Shown here: positions 1-7,104 of the stretch, one piece after another | Numbering within the stretch: the stretch's first letter is position 1 | How the letters are laid out: every line of letters begins with the position of its first letter | The notes under the pieces: model-generated | Told to the model about the DNA's origin: nothing | The model's database searches: none | Seen by the model: the letters and a program-made list of their open reading frames with translations, nothing else | From: an uncultured Actinomycetes bacterium | Lineage (GTDB): Bacteria > Actinomycetota > Acidimicrobiia > Acidimicrobiales > RAAP-2 | NCBI GenBank assembly: GCA_903825765.1 | Contig: CAIKBU010000078.1 | Coordinates: 1-35,150, forward strand | Reading direction: 5' to 3' | Length of the DNA: 35,150 bases | Translations under genes and position numbers: made by a program

Positions 1-96
1 AACTTCTACAACCACCAACGACGCTGCCAGAAGGCCGGCGGCGTCAGTCCCATTCGTTACGAGTTATCGTTGGCTCGTCTCAACCAAGCTGCATAA
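1..96 (+). CDS. IS3-family transposase, C-terminal end (partial)
   Basis: An open frame enters at base 1 and stops at TAA 94-96, giving 31 residues. They contain FYNHQRR followed by GGVSPIRYE, which matches the tail of the DDE integrase core of IS3-family OrfB transposases (family pattern: WYN.RR...LGG.SP..YE). The start, the DDE residues and the rest of the gene lie outside the window, so intactness cannot be judged. The frame ends about 30 bases before a sequence resembling an IS right end. Confidence 0.75.
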   Translation, partial: NFYNHQRRCQKAGGVSPIRYELSLARLNQAA

Positions 97-125
97 ACCG
101 TGTCCACTATTTCTGGGGAACCTCA
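1..125 (+). mobile_element. Right end of an IS3-family insertion sequence
   Basis: The transposase tail is followed at 101-125 by TGTCCACTATTTCTGGGG and then AACCTCA. This has the form of IS3-family terminal inverted repeats (TGTCC...GGGG, outer end ...TCA). The element therefore probably ends at about base 125, some 15 bases before the terminator hairpin of the leftward XRE-cupin gene. The left end and any target duplication are not visible. Confidence 0.6.
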
Positions 126-139
126 GTGTGACCAAAAAC

Positions 140-174
140 ACCCCCGCTCGCGCTTGGAGCGCACAAGCGGGGGT
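140..174 (-). terminator. Rho-independent terminator of the XRE-cupin operon
   Basis: A perfect 9-bp stem (ACCCCCGCT 140-148 with AGCGGGGGT 166-174) encloses a second small stem (GCGCT 150-154 with AGCGC 158-162). Read leftward, the stem is followed by a T-rich stretch (complement of AAAAA at 134-138). It lies 24 bases beyond the stop of the leftward gene at 198. A near-copy occurs at 9703-9743. Confidence 0.75.
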
Positions 175-197
175 CGTGGTGCGTCTACCTCTTGTAC

Positions 198-923
198 TTA
201 GAGATTGACTTCGAGGTTGAACCAAATGGCTTCAACGACATCGTCGCCGATATTCGCCAACCGGTGCGGGCGAGATGAGTCGAACGAGAGCGAATCGCCA
301 GCGTGGAGCACGTGGGTATCGAAGCCAATGGTGATTTCGAGCGTTCCCTGCAGGACATAGCCGTACTCCGTACCTTCGTGTCGCACTAGGCGCTCGTGGG
401 AGGTGGACGAACCGCCAACTTCGTAGCGCACGAACATGAACTCGGTTTTTCCGCCCCGCGTGGGCGCCAGTGACTCCCACGTCACCCCCGAATCCAAGTG
501 GATCACTTTACGTTCGTGGGGGTGGAGCGGACTCGATGGTGCATTACCGGGGATCGCGCGAAAGATTGACGTTGGACCAGGGGCGGTGACCGGAGCGAGG
601 GCGTCGCTGGACGGCTCACTTGGAAGTGAGAGGCGAGTGGTGGGATCGCCGTCAAACAAATCGTTTGGCACAATGTCCAACGCGGCACAAATGGCAAAAA
701 GCGTGCGTACCGATGGCCGGACTTTTCCCGTTTCGAGTTGGGAAATAAATGAAGCTGAGACGTCAATATCGCGAGCAAGCTGGCGCAATGACATACCGCG
801 GGACAGCCGTCGCTGGCGAATGCGGGGTCCGACGTGACTCGAAGAGGAATCGCTACCGCGGACCGCCACAGGCACTAACCCACTTTCGGACACTGCTACT
901 GAAAGTGGGGATACATTGACCAT
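198..923 (-). CDS. XRE-family transcriptional regulator with C-terminal cupin domain
   Basis: This 241-residue protein has an N-terminal helix-turn-helix of the Xre/Cro type at about residues 34-89 (RIRQRRLSRGMSLRQLA, then SASFISQLETGKVRPS) and a cupin_2 barrel at about 161-236 (HEGTEYGYVLQGTLEI and later SRPHRL). HTH-cupin proteins are usually local regulators that sense a small ligand in the cupin pocket and control adjacent catabolic or transport genes. The ATG at 923 is preferred to an upstream in-frame TTG at 950; a weak GAGAAA precedes it. It is the last gene of a leftward set SDR - bicupin - regulator, with short gaps. The proposed operator is the word shared by the SDR and importer promoters (2623-2633 and 4386-4396). 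The ligand is unknown. Confidence 0.9.
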   Translation of the reverse strand: MVNVSPLSVAVSESGLVPVAVRGSDSSSSHVGPRIRQRRLSRGMSLRQLARDIDVSASFISQLETGKVRPSVRTLFAICAALDIVPNDLFDGDPTTRLSLPSEPSSDALAPVTAPGPTSIFRAIPGNAPSSPLHPHERKVIHLDSGVTWESLAPTRGGKTEFMFVRYEVGGSSTSHERLVRHEGTEYGYVLQGTLEITIGFDTHVLHAGDSLSFDSSRPHRLANIGDDVVEAIWFNLEVNL

Positions 924-974
924 GGATAAAGCTTTCTCGCTACGAATCAACAGAGCTAGCGGACTCGCTCCAGT

Positions 975-1874
975 TTACCTACCCAGCTTGTGTGCCAGGT
1001 GTTCCCATTCGCGACTGAACCGGTAGGAGTGACGTGCCGGTGGCTGTGGAGCCTGGACCTCAATCCAACGAACTCGCCCGGTGCTGCGGTTTTCGAATCC
1101 GTGGTCTGCCCCGGTGCCGGCCCAGAGGACATCCCCGGGATGAAACACCATAAGTTCACCGTCAACCAGCGCGTGCACCTCGCCCTCGACGAAGACGTAG
1201 GCCTCTTCAAAGGGGTGGTCGTGCGGGTGGGCAATCGCGGTGGGCTGGTAGTCAACGATGAACATCGTATGCAACTGGGCGCCGACCTGGTTGTCGACCA
1301 ACATCTTTACCCCAATGCCGCTGTAGGCGAGGAGCGCAGTCGCCATGCTGGGCGAGACGGTCGGGGCATTGACCGGCGAGCCCCCAGCCAATTTGGCGAG
1401 GTTCATCGAGTCGGAGTCAAAACGTGCCGTGTTCTGTCGACGGGGGTCGCGCATATCGGGGATGACGGGGGTTGTTTCGACCAGTGTTTCACCAGTGAAG
1501 AAAGTGTCTTGGCGACGACCGTCATTCAACTCAGCTGACGAGGCCATATTAAGCCACTTCACCGGCCCATCCAACGCTCGCAAGGTATAGGGCGTGCCGA
1601 TAGGGATACAGATGACGTGATCGGGACCTAGCTGGTTGGTCTGTCCTTGGGTGGTGACCAACAGCGTCCCCGAAAAGACGTACATGCTGACTTCAAATGA
1701 GTGCAGCACGGTGTCGACGGAACCACCTTCGGCAAGGTGACCCACGCCCAGGGTCATATGTGGCGAGCCATGTTCGCGTGAGACCAATACCTGTCGAGTG
1801 AAGCCGCGACTGTGGCCTTGGTACGCCGGTACCTCGATAGCGCGATCATCGGCAATGCGGGTGACGAGATTCAT
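975..1874 (-). CDS. Two-domain cupin (bicupin) protein
   Basis: The protein has 299 residues with two consecutive cupin folds. The C-terminal cupin has complete metal-binding motifs: HPHDHPFEEAYVFVEG supplies His218, His220 and Glu224, and DHGFEN supplies His258. The N-terminal cupin (HSFEVSMYVFSG, about residues 58-69) lacks most ligands and is probably structural. One active and one degenerate cupin is the layout of (S)-ureidoglycine aminohydrolase and of several dioxygenases and isomerases, but I cannot assign a specific reaction. TTGGAGA just upstream of the ATG is a good ribosome site. The gene sits 21 bases after the SDR gene and 51 before the regulator, so the three are probably co-transcribed. 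A catabolic enzyme acting on a product of the neighbouring amidohydrolase is an inference. Confidence 0.8.
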   Translation of the reverse strand: MNLVTRIADDRAIEVPAYQGHSRGFTRQVLVSREHGSPHMTLGVGHLAEGGSVDTVLHSFEVSMYVFSGTLLVTTQGQTNQLGPDHVICIPIGTPYTLRALDGPVKWLNMASSAELNDGRRQDTFFTGETLVETTPVIPDMRDPRRQNTARFDSDSMNLAKLAGGSPVNAPTVSPSMATALLAYSGIGVKMLVDNQVGAQLHTMFIVDYQPTAIAHPHDHPFEEAYVFVEGEVHALVDGELMVFHPGDVLWAGTGADHGFENRSTGRVRWIEVQAPQPPARHSYRFSREWEHLAHKLGR

Positions 1875-1895
1875 TTCAGTTCTCCAATTCGACGT

Positions 1896-2609
1896 TTACT
1901 TAACGAGCCATCCGCCGTCCATGGCGAGATTCACGGCGTTTACGCCACCGTTCGTCAGCATGAACTCAACGGCACCAACAACCTCGCCCATGGTCACGAG
2001 TCGACCAAGGGGTGTCCGCGCGATGATGTGACCGTTGTCCTTGTCTTCCCAGTAGGGGCTGTCACCAATAATGCCCGGGTGAATGGCGTTAATGCGAACC
2101 GGCGCGAGCTCGGTGGCGAGCGAATTCACCATGCCCACGACGCCGCCATTCACCGTCGACACCGTGGTTGAACCGGGGTAGGGGCGCTGCATGGCGAGGC
2201 CACCGAAGAGAACAACGGACGCTTGTGGGGTGAAGCGATCACGGAGAACGTGAATGGCTTCGGTGTAGCCCACAAGCTTCAGGGTCACGAGGCGAATGGC
2301 GCCGGCGATGTCGTAGTCCCCAATGGTGTTCGAGTCACGTTCGATGGCACAAATAACGAGGCCATCGACGGGCCCCACACCGGCGAGGGCGTCGCGGATA
2401 GTGGTTGGTTCGCTGAGGTCAACAGCCAGAGGGCGCGTTCCAAGACCAATCTCGTCGACGGCCTTTTGGGCCGACGCCATCGTTCGACCCGACAGGTAGA
2501 CGGTCGTCCCTTGAGCGGCCAGATGGGCCACGAGTTCACGGCCAATGCCTTGTGTTCCGCCGAGCACCACAATGGTGCGGTTGGACCCCGTAGCTGAATT
2601 CCCCGACAT
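1896..2609 (-). CDS. SDR-fold protein lacking the canonical Tyr-x-x-x-Lys
   Basis: This 237-residue Rossmann protein of the short-chain dehydrogenase/reductase superfamily has a nucleotide-binding loop GGTQGIGRELV at about residues 17-27, SGR after the second strand, and the usual late segment RINAIHPGIIGDSPYW. Where classical SDRs have YxxxK, this one reads TVSTVNGGVVGM, with no Tyr or Lys in register, and the strand before it ends LFGGLAMQ without the catalytic Ser. The protein may bind NAD(P) yet not use the standard mechanism, or may be non-catalytic. Similar atypical SDRs are known. The start is supported by AAGGGG upstream of the ATG. It is the first gene of the leftward operon, about 26 bases from a predicted transcription start. 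Confidence 0.85.
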   Translation of the reverse strand: MSGNSATGSNRTIVVLGGTQGIGRELVAHLAAQGTTVYLSGRTMASAQKAVDEIGLGTRPLAVDLSEPTTIRDALAGVGPVDGLVICAIERDSNTIGDYDIAGAIRLVTLKLVGYTEAIHVLRDRFTPQASVVLFGGLAMQRPYPGSTTVSTVNGGVVGMVNSLATELAPVRINAIHPGIIGDSPYWEDKDNGHIIARTPLGRLVTMGEVVGAVEFMLTNGGVNAVNLAMDGGWLVK

Positions 2610-2622
2610 GAGTTCCCCTTAG

Positions 2623-2633
2623 TGTTCAGTGAA
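2623..2633. promoter_or_regulatory. Candidate operator TGTTCAGTGAA (copy 1)
   Basis: The 11-base word TGTTCAGTGAA lies between the predicted -10 box and the start codon of the SDR gene, a position where a bound repressor would block initiation. The identical word recurs between the -35 and -10 boxes of the importer promoter at 4386-4396. It is built around the inverted pair TTCA/TGAA with one central base. The presumed binder is the XRE-cupin regulator encoded in the same operon (inference). Confidence 0.5.
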
Positions 2634-2642
2634 GATAAACAC

Positions 2643-2670
2643 ACTCTACGAGATTGTCCCGCGCCGTCAA
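2643..2670 (-). promoter_or_regulatory. Predicted promoter of the SDR-bicupin-regulator operon
   Basis: On the minus strand, TTGACG (2665-2670) is separated by 16 bases from TAGAGT (2643-2648). They match the -35 and -10 consensus at 5 and 4 of 6 positions. Transcription would start near 2636, about 26 bases before the ATG at 2609. The word TGTTCAGTGAA lies directly on the predicted early transcript. Confidence 0.5.
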
Positions 2671-2689
2671 GTTCTCCATTGAAAAATAT

Positions 2690-2717
2690 CGGCGACATGG
2701 CGCGGTGATTGTCGCCG
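2690..2717. repeat. Inverted repeat in the divergent intergenic region
   Basis: CGGCGACA (2690-2697) and TGTCGCCG (2710-2717) form perfect 8-base arms separated by 12 bases. The site lies within the 267-base gap between the leftward SDR gene and the rightward amidohydrolase gene and could be a second protein-binding site. I could not define a convincing promoter for the amidohydrolase in the rest of the gap, which otherwise holds a strong ribosome site (AAAGGGGGG) before 2877. Confidence 0.35.
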
Positions 2718-2876
2718 TGAGGGTCTTGAGACACGGGGCTGTGGGGCTTCTCATCGATTAGTCCCACGGCTTAAAAAATTCTCTTCGTTAATGAGATGTG
2801 AAGCAACTCTGTACAAATCGTTCATGGGTGCTATCGTTCGGAAGAATTTCCAACTTTCATTCCTTAAAGGGGGGAC

Positions 2877-4316
2877 ATGAATAAGCCAGTTAGTTCAACC
2901 GGAGCTTCACTCGAGCACGGCCGTTCCATTGTGTTTCGCAATGCCACGGTTATGACGATGAATGATGCACATCAGCTACTGAAGGGACACGACGTCTTGA
3001 TTGTGGGCGGCGTGATCACGGCCATTGGGGTGAATCTCGAGGCACCAGCGGACGCACTGGAAATCGACGCTCACGGTGGCATCTTGATGCCCGGCATGAT
3101 TGACACGCACCGCCACATGTGGCAGACCGCGATGCGGGCCTACGGTGCGGACTGGACGTTGTCGCAGTACTTCGTCTGGTTTTACCTCCAGCACGGTCGT
3201 ACCTTCCGTCCACAAGACGTGTACGCCGGCAACTTGTTGTCAGCAGTGGAAGCCATCGACGCCGGTGTTACAACGTCCGTCGACTGGTCCCACGGCCTCC
3301 AGACCATCGAGCACGCCGAAGCGGCCGTTGACGCCCTCGAGGAAGTACCAGCTCGCTTCACCCTGGCGTACGGAAACATTCAGGCCGCACCATGGGAGTG
3401 GTCGACCACGCCAGAATTTAAATCGTTCGTGGCTCGTCGATTCACGGGTAAGGGCGACATGCTGAAGTTCCAGATGGCCTTTGACGTCGTGGCTGGTGAG
3501 GCCTTCCCCGAGCGTGCCGCCTTTGAGGTTGCCCGTGAGCTTGGTGTGCCCGTCAACACCCACGCCGGAGTGCTCGGAGCGAACGGTGACCTCAGTATCC
3601 AACTGATGCACGACAACGGCTACATGACACCGGACACGATTCTGGTGCACTGCTCGACGCTGTCGGATGACTCCTACCAGCGCATCGCCGCTGGCGGTAG
3701 CTCGGTGTCGGTGTCGACGGAAAGTGAACAGAGCGCTGGTCAGGGATATCCATCCTCGTTCAAGCTTCGCGAGTTCAACATCCCGATGTCGCTGTCGAAC
3801 GACACGTCCGTGTGGTGGAGCGCCGACATTTTCTCGGCCATGCGCACAACGTTGGGTGCCGACCGTTCGCGCCAGCACCTGGAAGCGCACGCGAAGGGCG
3901 AGAACGTCATGCAGATCGACCTTCGCTGTGAGGAAGTCGTGGAATGGGCGACGCGCGGTGGATCGAAGGCCTTGGGCATGGACAGCACGATTGGCAGCAT
4001 CGAAGTGGGTAAGCGGGCCGACGTTGTGCTGCTGCACAACGAGAACTCGCCGGTCATGTTCCCCATCATCAATCCCTACGGACACGTCACTCTGCAGGCG
4101 CAGCGCGGCGACGTTCATACGGTGGTTATCGATGGCAACATCGTCAAGCACGAGCACAAGTTGATTGGTATCGACTTGGCTCACGTGCGCGCCACGGTCG
4201 ACGAGACGGTCAGCTACCTCGAGTCATCGTTGGGATCTGAGGCCTGGGAATCTGGCATGCACCCAGACTTGCCGCCAAAGAAGAACATCGCCAACCCGTA
4301 CAAGTACATCGCGTAA
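2877..4316 (+). CDS. Amidohydrolase-superfamily deaminase/chlorohydrolase-like enzyme
   Basis: The 479-residue protein belongs to the cytosolic, metal-dependent amidohydrolases of the guanine deaminase / SsnA / TrzN-AtzB type. The metal ligands are present: the first pair in MIDTHRHMW (His78, His80), His229 in VNTHAG, His258 in LVHCST and Asp309 in SNDTS. The C-terminus has the usual closing strand (IEVGKRADVVLL). The family deaminates or dechlorinates N-heterocycles such as guanine, 8-oxoguanine, cytosine and s-triazines, and sequence alone does not separate these. The ATG is preceded by AAAGGGGGG. The gene heads a rightward set with an ABC importer and an M24 hydrolase, so it probably acts on the imported compound or its product. 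A strong terminator follows, and the importer has its own promoter. Confidence 0.85.
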   Translation: MNKPVSSTGASLEHGRSIVFRNATVMTMNDAHQLLKGHDVLIVGGVITAIGVNLEAPADALEIDAHGGILMPGMIDTHRHMWQTAMRAYGADWTLSQYFVWFYLQHGRTFRPQDVYAGNLLSAVEAIDAGVTTSVDWSHGLQTIEHAEAAVDALEEVPARFTLAYGNIQAAPWEWSTTPEFKSFVARRFTGKGDMLKFQMAFDVVAGEAFPERAAFEVARELGVPVNTHAGVLGANGDLSIQLMHDNGYMTPDTILVHCSTLSDDSYQRIAAGGSSVSVSTESEQSAGQGYPSSFKLREFNIPMSLSNDTSVWWSADIFSAMRTTLGADRSRQHLEAHAKGENVMQIDLRCEEVVEWATRGGSKALGMDSTIGSIEVGKRADVVLLHNENSPVMFPIINPYGHVTLQAQRGDVHTVVIDGNIVKHEHKLIGIDLAHVRATVDETVSYLESSLGSEAWESGMHPDLPPKKNIANPYKYIA

Positions 4317-4331
4317 CGAACGTCGTGCAGT

Positions 4332-4371
4332 AATCAATGCGGGGTCCGAAAGGGCCCCGCATTGATTGTTT
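4332..4371 (+). terminator. Terminator after the amidohydrolase gene
   Basis: A 16-bp stem with a single G-T pair (4332-4347 with 4352-4367, tetraloop GAAA) is followed by GTTT. It lies 15 bases after the amidohydrolase stop and just before the importer promoter, so it separates two transcription units. Confidence 0.85.
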
Positions 4372-4379
4372 AGTATGAC

Positions 4380-4408
4380 TTGACTTGTTCAGTGAACGTG
4401 GTTACATT
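4380..4408 (+). promoter_or_regulatory. Importer promoter with embedded operator (copy 2)
   Basis: TTGACT (4380-4385), a 17-base spacer and TACATT (4403-4408) make a good sigma-70-type promoter. The spacer contains TGTTCAGTGAA (4386-4396), identical to the word at 2623-2633; here it extends to the perfect palindrome GTTCAGTGAAC (4387-4397). GTGAACGT at 4392-4399 is repeated at 4416-4423. Binding between -35 and -10 would repress the importer. The transcript leader is about 85 bases and also holds a small inverted repeat, TGCAC/GTGCA, at 4461-4474. Confidence 0.6.
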
Positions 4409-4499
4409 GTCGATTGTGAACGTTTGATGGACTCGTCGAGTCCGGCGTCTACGACGAGGCTGCACGAACGTGCAGTCTTAGATTTGGGGGGAATACGAA

Positions 4500-5522
4500 G
4501 TGAAAACATCTATTGGAAAGTTGTCACTTGGACTGATGGGTGCAGCATTGCTGTCAACCTCACTCGTCTCAGTGGCGAGCGCAAAGACCGTTGTCAAGCC
4601 GTCGTTCAAGGTCGCATACTTGTCCTACGCAATTGCCAACACCTACGACGCACCAATGCTGGCTGCCGCACAGGCTGCAGCAACCAGCGTCGCCAATGCA
4701 AACGTCAGCGTGACGGTGTTTGACGCTGCGAACAGCTACACGCAGCAGATCTCACAGATCGAGGACGTGACGTCATCGGGTCAGTACAAGGGGATCATCC
4801 TTCAGCCCATCTACGGTCCGGCCGAAATCAGTGCCGTTCAGGCAGCTATGGCTGCCGGAATCAAGGTCGTCAACATTGACCAGATCTTGGGCGGCGACTG
4901 GACGACCACCGCAATTCAGGTTCCTGGTCTCTCGGGCAACGTGGTGTTCTTCCCATCTCTGATTGGTACCCAGCTCGGCACTCAGGCACTCGCCGCTTGT
5001 GGCAAGGTCACTGCATGCAGCGTTGGTCTGATCCACAACTACGACGGCTACGAGCCAGACGCGCAGATCACGGCCTCGATCACGGCCAAGCTTGCTGCGT
5101 CGAAGAAGCCGAAGGTGACGCTGACCAGCCTTGGTGACGGCCTCTACCAGAGTGGCGTCGCCCAGACGGTTGCCGCCGGTGCCATCATTGCGCACCCTGG
5201 TCTGAACGTGATTGTTGGATCCGACCAGGACTGCGTTGGTGCCCAAGCTGCTCTCAACGCTGCCAATAACACCACCACGAAGTTGGTCTGCTACGGCGGT
5301 TCCACTGAGGCGAAGACACAGGTTGCGGCTGGCAAGTGGTTCGCTGACGTTGTGCAGGCTCCTGCCACCGAAGGCACCGTCGGTATGAACCTCTTGGTCA
5401 CCGCCATGCTCGGTAAGGGCAAGGTTGGCGGCACAGTGGCTAACCCAGTTGGTGGTCTGCCAAACGGTGGCATCATGCTGCCAAGCAACATCGACCGATT
5501 CACGGGTCAGTGGACTGCCTAA
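4500..5522 (+). CDS. ABC importer substrate-binding protein, RbsB type
   Basis: This 340-residue secreted binding protein has a Sec signal peptide (charged MKTSIGK, hydrophobic core, predicted cleavage after VASA at about residue 28). It is followed by the periplasmic-binding-protein type 1 fold (FKVAYLSYAIANTYDA, SSGQYKGIILQPIYG, then IVGSDQDCVGAQAAL). No lipobox cysteine is present at the cleavage site, so its anchoring in a monoderm is unclear. The GTG start at 4500 is supported by GGGGGGA upstream. It is the first gene of an importer set with an RbsA-like ATPase and an RbsC-like permease. The family binds pentoses, autoinducer-2, nucleosides or polyols. The gene context (amidohydrolase, bicupin) argues against a plain sugar, but this is inference. 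Confidence 0.9.
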   Translation: MKTSIGKLSLGLMGAALLSTSLVSVASAKTVVKPSFKVAYLSYAIANTYDAPMLAAAQAAATSVANANVSVTVFDAANSYTQQISQIEDVTSSGQYKGIILQPIYGPAEISAVQAAMAAGIKVVNIDQILGGDWTTTAIQVPGLSGNVVFFPSLIGTQLGTQALAACGKVTACSVGLIHNYDGYEPDAQITASITAKLAASKKPKVTLTSLGDGLYQSGVAQTVAAGAIIAHPGLNVIVGSDQDCVGAQAALNAANNTTTKLVCYGGSTEAKTQVAAGKWFADVVQAPATEGTVGMNLLVTAMLGKGKVGGTVANPVGGLPNGGIMLPSNIDRFTGQWTA

Positions 5523-5572
5523 TTAGGTAGTTCCTCGTACCATGCATCACCGCTAGACGTGATTGTCACATT

Positions 5573-7096
5573 ATGAACATTGATGCTCACGTGGGCACCG
5601 CCGGTGGCGACTTTATCGCCACCGGCGTGTCCAAGCACTACGGTGGCGTTCCGGCGCTCACCAATGTTTCGATTCGCCTTGAGCCAGGAAAAGTCCACGC
5701 TCTCATTGGAGAAAATGGGGCTGGAAAATCCACGCTCGGCAAAATTATTGCGGGAGTTATTGCTCCTGATTCTGGAATACTGACCTTTCGCGGTGAACTG
5801 CTCGTCCTTCGTACGCCTCGAGATGCCATCGCCGCTGGCATTGTCACGATTGCGCAAGAACTTACCGTTGTACCAAGCCTGACGGTCGCCGAAAATATCT
5901 TCTTGGGCTCCGAAACCGCGACGGCATCGGTGGTGCATCGCGCCGCCATGCGTCAGCGCTACGACGAGCTCGCGGCGTTGGCGGGATTTGACTTGCACCC
6001 CGACACGGTGGTCGGAGCGCTCTCGACTGCTGAAAAACAGAAAGTTGAGGTGATGCGGGCGCTCTCTCGCAAAGCTTCGATCATCATTATGGATGAACCT
6101 TCGGCCTCGTTATCAACGAGTGAAGTGGGTGTCCTGCACAGCATTATTCGCCACTTGGCCGCAAGTGGTGTGGCCATTGTTCTCATTTCGCACTTCCTCA
6201 ACGAAGTCCTCGATCTCGCCGACACGGTTACGACGTTGCGTGACGGCAGTCTTATTGCAACGGCCCCCGCGCAGGAATGCACCGAGCGAGGTCTCATTGA
6301 AGGAATGTTGGGCCGCTCCCACACGGCGGCGTACCCCGAGAAGGTTTTGGCACCGACCGATGCGCCAGTGGTGCTCGACGTACAGCATCTCAGCGCTCCA
6401 GGAGTGCAGGATTGCTCGCTGCAAGTGCGCGCGGGAGAAATTGTCGGTATCGCCGGCCTGGTGGGTTCGGGTCGCTCTGAATTCGTTCGTGCCATCTTCC
6501 GCGACGCCCCACTCAGCGCCGGGCGCGTCGTGCTCGACGGTACGGAGTTAAAGAAGCGGAGTCCAAGTGTGTCGATTCGTGAAGGCGTTGCCTTCATCCC
6601 CGAGTCCCGCAAGGAAATGGGACTGCTCATGGGGCGTTCGATTCGTGAAAACACCGCCTTGTCGCGGTTGCCGTGGTTGAGTCGGTGGTCGTGGATTTCG
6701 CGCAAGCGTGAATTGGCTGCCGTTACCGAGCAGGTTGCCAAAGTCGGCGTCAAAGCGGCGTCGCTGACCCAATCGGCACGGATGTTGTCGGGTGGCAATC
6801 AACAGAAGATCCTCTTCGCCCGCACGTTGATGTGCACTCCGAAGGTGTTGATTTGTGACGAACCTACGCGAGGCGTCGATGTGGGCTCTAAGCGAGCCAT
6901 TTATGACCTGCTCGTTGCGAAAGCTCAGGAAGGCATGGGCATCGTTGTCGTTTCTTCCGAGCTGGAAGAAATCTTGGGTCTGGCCCACCGCGTGGTGGTG
7001 ATGCGCCACGGACAGATAACGGCATCGCTCGACGGTGACAACGTCAATGAACAAGCAATCCTGGTGGCGGCATTTGCTGACGCCCCCTCAGCATAA
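5573..7096 (+). CDS. ABC importer ATPase with two nucleotide-binding domains, RbsA/MglA type
   Basis: The protein has 507 residues and tandem ATPase domains. Domain 1 has Walker A GENGAGKST (46-54), a diverged signature LSTAEKQKVE (about 150-159) and Walker B IIMDEP. Domain 2 has the degenerate Walker A GLVGSGRSE typical of this family, a canonical signature LSGGNQQK (405-412) and Walker B LICDEP. This asymmetry is standard for RbsA, MglA and XylG, where one site hydrolyses ATP. The gap from the binding-protein gene is 50 bases and the permease begins 8 bases after the stop, so all three are likely co-transcribed. No strong ribosome site precedes the ATG. Confidence 0.95.
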   Translation: MNIDAHVGTAGGDFIATGVSKHYGGVPALTNVSIRLEPGKVHALIGENGAGKSTLGKIIAGVIAPDSGILTFRGELLVLRTPRDAIAAGIVTIAQELTVVPSLTVAENIFLGSETATASVVHRAAMRQRYDELAALAGFDLHPDTVVGALSTAEKQKVEVMRALSRKASIIIMDEPSASLSTSEVGVLHSIIRHLAASGVAIVLISHFLNEVLDLADTVTTLRDGSLIATAPAQECTERGLIEGMLGRSHTAAYPEKVLAPTDAPVVLDVQHLSAPGVQDCSLQVRAGEIVGIAGLVGSGRSEFVRAIFRDAPLSAGRVVLDGTELKKRSPSVSIREGVAFIPESRKEMGLLMGRSIRENTALSRLPWLSRWSWISRKRELAAVTEQVAKVGVKAASLTQSARMLSGGNQQKILFARTLMCTPKVLICDEPTRGVDVGSKRAIYDLLVAKAQEGMGIVVVSSELEEILGLAHRVVVMRHGQITASLDGDNVNEQAILVAAFADAPSA

Positions 7097-7104
7097 GGAA
7101 GAAC

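Noticed and set aside
975-1874. Naming the bicupin as ureidoglycine aminohydrolase or gentisate dioxygenase
   Set aside because: Only the domain layout agrees. No motif specific to either enzyme is visible, and other purine-ring or aromatic-degradation partners are missing.
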